Source of the DNA: Acholeplasmataceae bacterium UBA5769
Lineage (GTDB): Bacteria; Bacillota_I; Bacilli_A; Acholeplasmatales; Acholeplasmataceae
NCBI GenBank assembly: GCA_002418725.1
Contig: DIER01000008.1
Location: forward strand, 2,621 to 53,100
Reading direction: 5' to 3'
DNA: 50,480 bases
Made by a program: the position numbers and the translations under genes. The notes under the pieces were generated by a model. That model had not been told where the DNA came from, searched no databases, and was given only the letters and a program-made list of their open reading frames with translations. Below, piece after piece: positions 43,412 to 50,480 of the stretch. Numbering within the stretch: position 1 is the stretch's first letter; every line of letters begins with the position of its first letter.

Positions 43412-46400
43412 ACTTTAAACACAAACTTTCGAACCAAATAGATAATGACCGCTAATCCAGAGATAGATCCTCCAATAATGACCGCTGTGACAACACCATT
43501 GTTGGTTGGTTCTTCAGATGTTGGTGTATCATCAATTGGGACACACTCAGATCCGTTCCATTCTTCATCAATCTCACATGTTGGTGGCGTGTTTGGAACA
43601 CATTCACTTCCATTCCATGTTTCATCAATTTCACATGTCGGTGGATTATCCACACAGACACCATCAACTTCGGTTTGGTTTGGTAAACAGACCAAAGGTT
43701 CTTCAGGTTCAACATCTGATGCCCATGGGAATGTCACATAAGTGGTCCAATAAGAAGCAGATAGCCTTGAAAGTGCCCCTGTGACTAATACATGGTTATT
43801 GTTCAGTGTTTTATAACTGAATAAGGCACTTCCAACAATGACATCATAGGTTTGATTGTATCTTAATTGTTCTAAAAACTCGCTTTCATCGGTCCAACCA
43901 CTGTTTTCTGGATAACGATAGAAGCCGTGACCAATGATTAAATCAACACCGGTACCTTCTGTGATACCAGCCCACCAATCGACCAAATCCGCGTAAGGAG
44001 CTAACCCGTGATCAAATTGCCAATAAAGTTGTGGCATGATGTAGTGTAACCATCCTTCTTCAACCCATTTTTTCGTGTCTGCATATTGTGCAGAATAACT
44101 TTGCATGGTGGATGTGGATGTGTTTGAACCTTCAATACCACCGGATTTCCAGATACCAAAAGGTGAAATACCAAACTTAACGGTTTCATCGTTTGCTGTA
44201 TTATATGTTTCAACAATCTCAAAAATATCTCTCACAAGCACATTGACGTTTTCTCTGCGCCAATCTGCTAAGGTTTGACCTTCTAACTTGGTGCGGTTAT
44301 ACGTTTCTTCATCTTGACTATTCGCCATACCACTGTAGGAATAGAAATAATCATCAAAATGCACGCCATCCACATTGTATTTCGCCATTAATTCTTGAAT
44401 CACGTTTTTAATATAAGCTCTAACCTGTGGTTCACCGGGGTTTAAGATGAGTTTTCCTTGAAGATCTTGTAAAACAAAGTTAGGATTCTGACGTGCAAAA
44501 TTGTCTTCATGTAAACTGCTTAGTTGTGTCATCTTATCGCCTGACGTATTGGACACACGGTATGGGTTTAACCATGCGTGAAGTTCAATGCCACGTTTAT
44601 GTGCTTCTTCGATGATAAATGCTAAGACATCCCAACCTGGATCTTGTCCTTCAATGCCGGTTAAATATCTTGAAAATGGTGCGTAATCGGATGGGTAAAA
44701 TGCATCGTTCATGGGACGAACTTGGAAGAATACCGTGTTAAAGTTTAGTTCTTTCACGCGATTAAGCATCTTGATAATGTCATTTTTATACGTTTCTTCA
44801 GACGTATGAAGACCAATATCGATGTTTGCGACTGTTGCGACCCAAACCGCACGAACCTCAGCTTCTTTTTCGACATATTGTGTCGGTAATAAAACGGGTT
44901 CAGTCGAATTATAATGTGTCACAATTTCGCCATTTCTAACGACATATTGATTGTGTTCATTGGGTGGTATATTCAAGCGAATACGCTCTTCCATCGTCTC
45001 TGAGGTATTCCCTGATAAATCTTGTGTATAGTATTCAATCGTATACGTTGCATTAACCGATAAAACGATGGACTCAGTGTATAAAGCCCAGACCGTCCAA
45101 GAACGACCGTTGTGAAGTCTAAAGAAGATTTTATCTGCATCATCTAAACGATTTAATTCAACCGTTGCTTCTTCAATGTAGTATCTGCCATCATATTCAC
45201 CAGTAACTGTAGCTGTTGGATTCTCAGGTGCTGTCTTGTCAACGATGATCGTTTCTGAGGTAACGGTTTGACAACCATCGTTATTTTTATATTCAATCGT
45301 ATACGTTCCTTCATTAGGAAAACTCAAAGTTTCTGTATACGTTGTCCATGCACTTCCATTAATTCGGTAAAGCACTTGAACTTGACCATTGATAGAAACC
45401 GTAACTTCTCTATAATAAGGGTGAGTTCCTGTGCCTAATATATCTATTTCAGGAACTGGATAACAAGGTGCAACCACATTGATTAAACGATTCACCTCCA
45501 CCGATTCCACATTCTCACCGTTGATGGTTTTTGCTCTCACAAAGTAATTCCCTGTTCCATCTAAAACAATAGGACCTGTATAAAGCTTCCATTCGCCAAC
45601 ACTACCATGGTTAATCGCAACCCAAATAGGTTCCGATACGGATGTGATGGTGACGACAGCCCCAGAATAGTAGCTGGTACCACTCATATCTCCACTAACT
45701 GCAATCACAGGCACATCAAGATTATCTTTATCAATTTCAAAGGTATATCCTGAGATAAGTGATTCCAATCCAGTTGACGTTACAGCTTTGACATGAAGGC
45801 TATGTACACCTTCTGTTGTATAGGTAATCGGCGCTGTATAAAGCGTAAATGGTGCGCTATTCACACTGACATAAATATCGTGTTCGGAGGCGATAGTAAC
45901 TGTCACATCGCTTGTATAAACTGAACCATTTTTAGTTCCAGAAAAAACAACCTCAGGTGATGCAACATCACTTTCTGGCCACACATTTAATGGTGTGGTT
46001 GTCCAATGGGTTTGTGGTAACGTGTTAAACTGACTGTACGTTAAATAAGAGGCACTGTAAAATACAGATCCTTTAATCTCTGGATGTTTTTGGTTATACC
46101 TAAGCTGTGTATGGATTTCATCTGCTAACCAATCGTTGATCCGATATATGCCATGTCCAATCAATAGGTCAACATCGGTGCCACGTACCACGCTTGCCCA
46201 CCAATCAACAACATCCGCGTAAGGTGCTGCCGTATGGGTGAAATTCCAATAGACTTGAGGGTTAATGTAATGAACCCAACCTTCTTCAACCCATTTGCGA
46301 CTATCCGCAAACTGCGAATAATAACTTTGGGAAGCGCTAGAAGATGTATTTGATCCATCGGTTCCCCCAGACTTCCAAATGCCAAAGGGAGAGACGCCGA

Positions 46401-47274
46401 AACGAACGTCTTTACCATTCACATCGTTATGATCAACAACATCTTCCATGACACCACGGATGACATCGTTCACATTTTCTCTACGCCAATCTGCAATCGT
46501 TTGTCCAGGCAACTTATACGTATCATAGGTTGCTGTATCACTTGAAATACCGCTATATGGATAAAAATAGTCATCAAAATGGATGCCATCCACATTATAA
46601 AGTGTGATCAATTCTTTGACAACGTCACGTATATAGGTTTTAACTGCAGGTTCCCCTGGATTTAAAATATAAGGGTACACATTATTTGAATAATTACCCG
46701 CTATCACCAAATTGGGGTTTTGTTTAGCAAAATTTTCGTCATGTAAACCACTGAGCATACTTTCCTTGGAAAGTGCAGAATTTTGGACACGGTAAGGGTT
46801 TAACCATGCGTGGAACTGAATGCCTTGTGAATGGGCATAGTCAATCATCCAAGCCATGACATCCCAACCTGGATCTTGTCCTTCAGTACCGGTTAACCAT
46901 TTACTCCAAGGTGCAAACTCAGAATCATAGAATGCATCATTATTAGGTCTAACTTGAAATAAGATAGCATTCATGTTCTTTGCTTTCACACGATTGATTA
47001 AATCTTGGAAAGCTGCTTTATATTGTGATTCAGAGGTGTGATAGGGCATATTGAGTGTATGCACGGTTGCAACCCAAACCCCTCTAAACTCAGTGTCTGA
47101 TTCCACATATGTTTGGGGAATTGTCACCGGTGTTGATGTGTTATAATGATAAACCGTTTGGCCACCTCTTGTTAAGGTCACCAAAGGCGAACTTGCGTTA
47201 ATGGTTTGCCCACTCATCATCATCCATACGAAGATGCATAAAAGCGTTAGCAAGATGAGTTTAAATCGTCTCAT
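43408..47274 (-). CDS. Secreted, membrane-anchored protein with two GHL10 glycosidase domains
   Basis: In this 1288-residue protein a signal peptide (LILLTLLCIFVWMMMSGQ) precedes GHL10 domain 1 (residues about 50-400, DGIHFDDYFYPYSG near 231). Three Ig/chitobiase-like repeats follow (about 425-770), each with a Tyr-rich WTxY motif, then GHL10 domain 2 (about 790-1150, DGVHFDDYFYSYSG near 973). Three short Cys modules such as CEIDETWNGSECV and a C-terminal helix (VTAVIIGGSISGLAVIIYLV) complete it. The GHL10 family (DUF187) includes DigH of E. coli, which cuts peptide-free peptidoglycan strands, and B. subtilis YngK. Both DD motifs are intact. The protein should degrade denuded glycan at the cell surface, after the amidase encoded in the same operon. 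Confidence 0.9.
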   Translation of the reverse strand: MRRFKLILLTLLCIFVWMMMSGQTINASSPLVTLTRGGQTVYHYNTSTPVTIPQTYVESDTEFRGVWVATVHTLNMPYHTSESQYKAAFQDLINRVKAKNMNAILFQVRPNNDAFYDSEFAPWSKWLTGTEGQDPGWDVMAWMIDYAHSQGIQFHAWLNPYRVQNSALSKESMLSGLHDENFAKQNPNLVIAGNYSNNVYPYILNPGEPAVKTYIRDVVKELITLYNVDGIHFDDYFYPYSGISSDTATYDTYKLPGQTIADWRRENVNDVIRGVMEDVVDHNDVNGKDVRFGVSPFGIWKSGGTDGSNTSSSASQSYYSQFADSRKWVEEGWVHYINPQVYWNFTHTAAPYADVVDWWASVVRGTDVDLLIGHGIYRINDWLADEIHTQLRYNQKHPEIKGSVFYSASYLTYSQFNTLPQTHWTTTPLNVWPESDVASPEVVFSGTKNGSVYTSDVTVTIASEHDIYVSVNSAPFTLYTAPITYTTEGVHSLHVKAVTSTGLESLISGYTFEIDKDNLDVPVIAVSGDMSGTSYYSGAVVTITSVSEPIWVAINHGSVGEWKLYTGPIVLDGTGNYFVRAKTINGENVESVEVNRLINVVAPCYPVPEIDILGTGTHPYYREVTVSINGQVQVLYRINGSAWTTYTETLSFPNEGTYTIEYKNNDGCQTVTSETIIVDKTAPENPTATVTGEYDGRYYIEEATVELNRLDDADKIFFRLHNGRSWTVWALYTESIVLSVNATYTIEYYTQDLSGNTSETMEERIRLNIPPNEHNQYVVRNGEIVTHYNSTEPVLLPTQYVEKEAEVRAVWVATVANIDIGLHTSEETYKNDIIKMLNRVKELNFNTVFFQVRPMNDAFYPSDYAPFSRYLTGIEGQDPGWDVLAFIIEEAHKRGIELHAWLNPYRVSNTSGDKMTQLSSLHEDNFARQNPNFVLQDLQGKLILNPGEPQVRAYIKNVIQELMAKYNVDGVHFDDYFYSYSGMANSQDEETYNRTKLEGQTLADWRRENVNVLVRDIFEIVETYNTANDETVKFGISPFGIWKSGGIEGSNTSTSTMQSYSAQYADTKKWVEEGWLHYIMPQLYWQFDHGLAPYADLVDWWAGITEGTGVDLIIGHGFYRYPENSGWTDESEFLEQLRYNQTYDVIVGSALFSYKTLNNNHVLVTGALSRLSASYWTTYVTFPWASDVEPEEPLVCLPNQTEVDGVCVDNPPTCEIDETWNGSECVPNTPPTCEIDEEWNGSECVPIDDTPTSEEPTNNGVVTAVIIGGSISGLAVIIYLVRKFVFKV

Positions 47275-47275
47275 G

Positions 47276-48490
47276 TCATTCCTCCTCTTTAAATAATGTC
47301 TTCAAACGTTGCATACCTGGGTATGCTTTATCTGGATCAAGAAATGTTTTGGCTGTGAAAAACACATTGCCTTTAACCACTTCATGTTGGTTGGCATATT
47401 TTACCTGGTAAACCATTTCTTCTGGATCTAAATATCTACCTTCTGTGCCCAAACGATATGCACCATGTCCAATATATAATTTGACATGACTATCCTTACA
47501 TAAATCGACCCACCAATCCAAAAGATCAGCAAACGGTGCTAAATGATGTCCAAAATCCCAGTAGATTTGAGGGACGATATAATCAATGATGCCTTCTTTA
47601 ACCCATGTATACGAATCCGCATATTGACCGTAGTAAGATTCAGAGCATCTTGGGTCGATGTTCGCGCCTTTAGGATCTGAATCTTTGGTTTTCCAAATGC
47701 CAAAAGGTGATAAACCAAACTCTAGTTTAGGATTGTATGCCTTCATGGCATGATAAACCTTGCGCATCGCATCCGTCACGTGATGTCTTCTAAAATCACC
47801 TAAAGACCACGCTTCATTCTCTCTAAACTCATAATCATGTAAATCATTATAGACGTCATCAAGTCCTGCATAAGGATAGAAGTAATCATCAAAATGAATG
47901 CCATCAACGTCATAGTTTGAAATGAGTTCAACCATTGAATCAGCGATAAACTGCTTCACTTCTTCTTTTGCAGGGTTTAAAATAATCGCACCCTTTTTAT
48001 CTAAGACAATCAACTCAGGATGACGTTTCGCAAAATTTAAGTCGTCACACGTTTTTAAATATTCATCCTTTGGTATATTGCCATTTAAGGAGACACGATA
48101 TGGGTTGCACCACGCATGGAAAGAAAGACCTCTTTGTTTGGCTTCTTTAATCACCCATGCTAATACATCAAAAGGTGGTTTTTTCCCTTCAGTTCCGGTA
48201 AAGTAGCGACTGTATGGATTGAGCTTTGATTCATAAAACGCATCATTTGTCGTTCTTACTTGGAAGAATAACGTATTGATGTTGTAGTCAACTGCAGTAT
48301 CTAAAATCCGAATAACCTTTGCTTGATAATCTTCCATATGCTCTACGGTAGGTAGATCAATATTGGCAACATTGGATACCCAGAAAGCACGTACGTCCTT
48401 GGCATGATAAACCTCAGGAATGTCTACAGCATCTTCTGAACGAAAATGTTTAACGACATCTTTGGTTTCGTTGAACTGAAAAATCTTCAT
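47276..48490 (-). CDS. GHL10 (DUF187) glycosidase, cytoplasmic
   Basis: The 404-residue single-domain GHL10 protein has VRAFWVSNVANIDLPT near residue 34, FFQVRTTNDAFYESKLNPYS near 75, FHAWCNPYRVS near 125 and the catalytic-type motif DGIHFDDYFYPYAG near 200. There is no signal peptide, in contrast to the double-domain protein encoded 1 bp downstream, so it probably acts on imported glycans. The ATG at 48490 is preceded by GAGGAG within the end of the GH4 gene; the GTG directly before it is an alternative. Identity to DigH/YngK-type enzymes is by motif; its bond specificity is unknown. Confidence 0.9.
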   Translation of the reverse strand: MKIFQFNETKDVVKHFRSEDAVDIPEVYHAKDVRAFWVSNVANIDLPTVEHMEDYQAKVIRILDTAVDYNINTLFFQVRTTNDAFYESKLNPYSRYFTGTEGKKPPFDVLAWVIKEAKQRGLSFHAWCNPYRVSLNGNIPKDEYLKTCDDLNFAKRHPELIVLDKKGAIILNPAKEEVKQFIADSMVELISNYDVDGIHFDDYFYPYAGLDDVYNDLHDYEFRENEAWSLGDFRRHHVTDAMRKVYHAMKAYNPKLEFGLSPFGIWKTKDSDPKGANIDPRCSESYYGQYADSYTWVKEGIIDYIVPQIYWDFGHHLAPFADLLDWWVDLCKDSHVKLYIGHGAYRLGTEGRYLDPEEMVYQVKYANQHEVVKGNVFFTAKTFLDPDKAYPGMQRLKTLFKEEE

Positions 48491-48493
48491 CAC

Positions 48494-49807
48494 TTATTTC
48501 TCCTCGTAATATCTTAGATAGGGGCGATGTGCTTCAACAAGCTCATCAAACGCTTTCTTCGCTTCAATCGTTGATTTTGTTAAGGGGTGAATTTGTAGCG
48601 CAAGCAATGCTTTATCTAAATTTCTTTCATAGATCGCATCAGCTAGCAATTCTTCATATGCCTTCACACTTTGAATTAATCCTCTAATTTGAACAGGAAG
48701 TTTCCCAATATGCACTGGAATCGGACCATCTTTGGTAATACGACATGTGATTTCAATCGCACATCCATCAGGTAAATCGGTGATATGACCATTGTTGATG
48801 GTGTTCACCACTTGATAATCCCGTTTATCATTATAGATGGATGATATCACAGAACATGCAACATCTGAATAATATGCACCACCGCGTTTGGAAAGTTCTT
48901 CTGGTTTTTCTTTAAGTTCAAGATCTTCATACTTCTTAAATAACTTCGTTTCGATATCCTTGACAAGCTCCGCACGTGTTTCATGTTTCTCATAGGATGT
49001 CATGAACTTTTTAAACATTTCTTCATAAAAGTAGTAATACTTTAAGTATGGTGAAGGATAGCAACCCAATTCTTTGATAAACGCATGACTCCACGCGAGT
49101 GGGTCAATGTTGTTCATGGTCATTTGGTTTTCCCTGATGCGTTCCATAATTTCAGGTAATCTATCTTTTTTACGATGGAAAACATTTAAAACAAACGAGA
49201 GGTGATTTAAACCACCAAAAATGGGAACCAAATCTTTGGGTTTCACTGAAAGTTGTTCAGCAAAATGCATCGTCATGTTGATTGGAACGTTGCAGACACC
49301 AATGTATTTTTCGAAATCACAATATCTAAACACCGCTTCTGAAACAACACCCGCAGGGTTCGTAAAGTTAATAAGCCACGCATTCTCACAAAGTTCTTTC
49401 ATGTCTTTGATGATGTCATAGATCACAGGCACAGTTCTTAATGCTTTAAACACACCACCTGCGCCATTCGTTTCTTGACCAATCATGTTATATTTCGCAG
49501 GAATACGTTCGTCTTTGATACGTGCATCAAGTAAACCCACACGAAACTGTGTCGTCACAAAATCCGCATCTTTCAACGCCTCTCTGCGATCTAGTGTCAA
49601 ATAGATAGTCATCGGTACGCCTGCTTTTTCAACCATACGTTTCGCAAGGTTACCCACAATCTCTAATTTTTCTTTACCCGCTTCGATATCGACAAGCCAT
49701 AATTCTCGAATGGGGAGTTCATGATATCGTTTGATAAATCCTTCAATGAGTTCTGGGGTATAGGATGAACCTCCACCGATGGTGACAATCTTGATTCCTT
49801 GTTTCAT
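48494..49807 (-). CDS. GH4 6-phospho-beta-glycosidase, ChbF/LicH type
   Basis: The 437-residue protein starts with the NAD-binding loop IGGGSSYTPELIEGFIKRYH (residues about 11-30), followed by LDRREALKDADFVTTQFRVG, ETNGAGG near 111, NFTNPAG near 148, and the metal ligands Cys in GVCNVPINM and His in GLNHLSF near 200. GH4 enzymes use NAD+ and Mn2+ and cleave 6-phosphorylated disaccharides by an oxidation-elimination route. The start of the protein closely resembles E. coli ChbF, which acts on chitobiose-derived 6-phosphates, so a GlcNAc-containing 6-phospho-disaccharide is a plausible substrate. It overlaps the kinase gene by 4 bp, suggesting phosphorylation followed by cleavage. It is cytoplasmic. 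Confidence 0.94.
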   Translation of the reverse strand: MKQGIKIVTIGGGSSYTPELIEGFIKRYHELPIRELWLVDIEAGKEKLEIVGNLAKRMVEKAGVPMTIYLTLDRREALKDADFVTTQFRVGLLDARIKDERIPAKYNMIGQETNGAGGVFKALRTVPVIYDIIKDMKELCENAWLINFTNPAGVVSEAVFRYCDFEKYIGVCNVPINMTMHFAEQLSVKPKDLVPIFGGLNHLSFVLNVFHRKKDRLPEIMERIRENQMTMNNIDPLAWSHAFIKELGCYPSPYLKYYYFYEEMFKKFMTSYEKHETRAELVKDIETKLFKKYEDLELKEKPEELSKRGGAYYSDVACSVISSIYNDKRDYQVVNTINNGHITDLPDGCAIEITCRITKDGPIPVHIGKLPVQIRGLIQSVKAYEELLADAIYERNLDKALLALQIHPLTKSTIEAKKAFDELVEAHRPYLRYYEEK

Positions 49808-50480
49808 CGTTTGATCCTCATTTCTTCTAAATGTTTTTCTATTGTTTCATCTTGTGCAACACCTAAATGATCGAGTGCTCTTAAATAAGCACCAACCATC
49901 GGTGTGTAGATAGGTCTAACAAGGTATGCTTTAGGAACTTCTTTTCTAAGGTATAACAACATCTGATCCGTTAGATGATGTGTTCCCTCTTCGAACACAC
50001 GTCCACCAATGACCACAGGTATCGCCTTATCTTCAGCACCAACTTGTTTAATCACGCCTGCGGTTTGATAACCTAAGAACATGCCAACACGTTCAATAAT
50101 TTCAATGGAAACCTCATCACCTTCGCTTGCTAATCTAAACGTAAGTGCCGTAATTTTTCCCAATTGATGTCTATCGACATGTGGTGTTGGATAAAATTTA
50201 CTCACAATGTCTGCCATGGTATCGGCACCAAGCAGTTTGGGTATCTCTTCCATTAACCTTGTTTTTTTATATGTTAATTCGTCTGCCCTAAAGGCATAAT
50301 GAAGCGCTTCTCTTGCAATATCTAAGCCACCACCGTAAATACCTAGGGTAAATCCTAAACTTCTTAAGATTGCTTTTTGACCTTGTTCGTTCATGGCAGC
50401 TGAGTTGGTAATTGGCCCAGAAATCGTAACAGCTCCAAAAGCATTTTTTAAACCACTTCTTAAAATGAGCCATGCATCAT
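49804..50480 (-). CDS. BadF/BadG-family sugar kinase, N-terminus beyond the window
   Basis: The frame continues past the right edge without a start; about 224 C-terminal residues are visible, beginning DAWLILRSGLKNAFG. An apparent ATG at 50394 is internal, because the preceding residues (VTISGPITNSAA) are the conserved family motif GxGSNA-like block and continue the fold. LGIYGGGLDIAREALHYAFR replaces the usual GDEGS block, so it belongs to a different branch from the MurK-like kinase at 18.9-19.9 kb. It overlaps GH4 by 4 bp. It is probably a GlcNAc or amino-disaccharide kinase; specificity is unknown. Confidence 0.88.
   Translation of the reverse strand, partial: DAWLILRSGLKNAFGAVTISGPITNSAAMNEQGQKAILRSLGFTLGIYGGGLDIAREALHYAFRADELTYKKTRLMEEIPKLLGADTMADIVSKFYPTPHVDRHQLGKITALTFRLASEGDEVSIEIIERVGMFLGYQTAGVIKQVGAEDKAIPVVIGGRVFEEGTHHLTDQMLLYLRKEVPKAYLVRPIYTPMVGAYLRALDHLGVAQDETIEKHLEEMRIKR

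Noticed and set aside
43445..43784. Overlapping plus-strand frames opposite the Cys modules of the GHL10 protein
   Set aside because: They arise from low-complexity coding DNA on the other strand and lack starts with ribosome sites.
49804..50394. Kinase read as a complete 196-residue protein starting at 50394
   Set aside because: Conserved family residues continue in frame upstream of that ATG to the edge, so the gene is truncated by the window.
50288..50473. 61-codon minus-strand frame at the right edge
   Set aside because: Out of frame with the BadF-type kinase, whose conserved motifs continue through the region to the window edge.

Overview
The window is a 50.5 kb piece of a low-G+C (roughly 38-40% by eye) bacterial chromosome using TGG for tryptophan and TGA as a true stop (for example the SRAP gene ends in TGA). 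Strong AGGAGG-type ribosome sites, lipoprotein signals, and large surface proteins anchored by a C-terminal membrane helix plus a short Lys tail, with no LPXTG sorting signal seen, suggest a member of the Acholeplasma/Izemoplasma group (Mollicutes that keep TGA as stop). Placement in another low-G+C Firmicute cannot be excluded from this window alone.

Region 1 (1-17.9 kb) is mixed housekeeping and stress DNA. It holds a truncated DUF2804 gene; a two-gene plus-strand operon of an XPD/DinG-like helicase with an N-terminal nuclease and an SRAP/HMCES-type DNA-protein crosslinker; a GH3 beta-glycosidase with swapped domain order; an RND efflux pump co-transcribed with its probable TetR repressor behind a striking GC-rich operator; a LemA/TPM pair; a fused MacB-type ABC exporter; an NADPH-dependent FMN reductase with a perfect palindrome between its -35 and -10 boxes; a 55-residue 2x[4Fe-4S] ferredoxin; a TerB-like protein; a candidate structured RNA of about 170 nt with its own promoter, closing stem and terminator; and a highly basic tandem-repeat protein.

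Region 2 (18.0-36.3 kb, minus strand) is one probable 13-gene operon of about 18 kb: lipoprotein solute-binding protein, membrane-tethered binding protein with carbohydrate-binding-like domains, two permease pairs, NHL/TPR protein, Yip1 protein, DUF5696 protein, DUF624 protein, then NamZ, NagZ, a MurK-type kinase and MurQ. No importer ATPase is encoded.

Region 3 (36.5-50.5 kb, minus strand) encodes a surface protein of unknown role behind a perfect catabolite-response (cre) match, then a second operon entering from beyond the window: BadF-type sugar kinase, GH4 6-phospho-glycosidase, a cytoplasmic GHL10 glycosidase, a secreted membrane-anchored double-GHL10 protein, a beta-lactamase-fold hydrolase and a secreted lipoprotein N-acetylmuramoyl-L-alanine amidase.

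Read together, regions 2 and 3 form a peptidoglycan scavenging island. Surface amidase strips peptides from foreign wall, GHL10 enzymes cut the bare glycan, ABC permeases import oligosaccharides, cytoplasmic NamZ and NagZ release MurNAc and GlcNAc, the kinase phosphorylates them, and MurQ removes the lactyl group. If the host is a wall-less Mollicute, this would be a nutritional system aimed at other bacteria rather than self-recycling.
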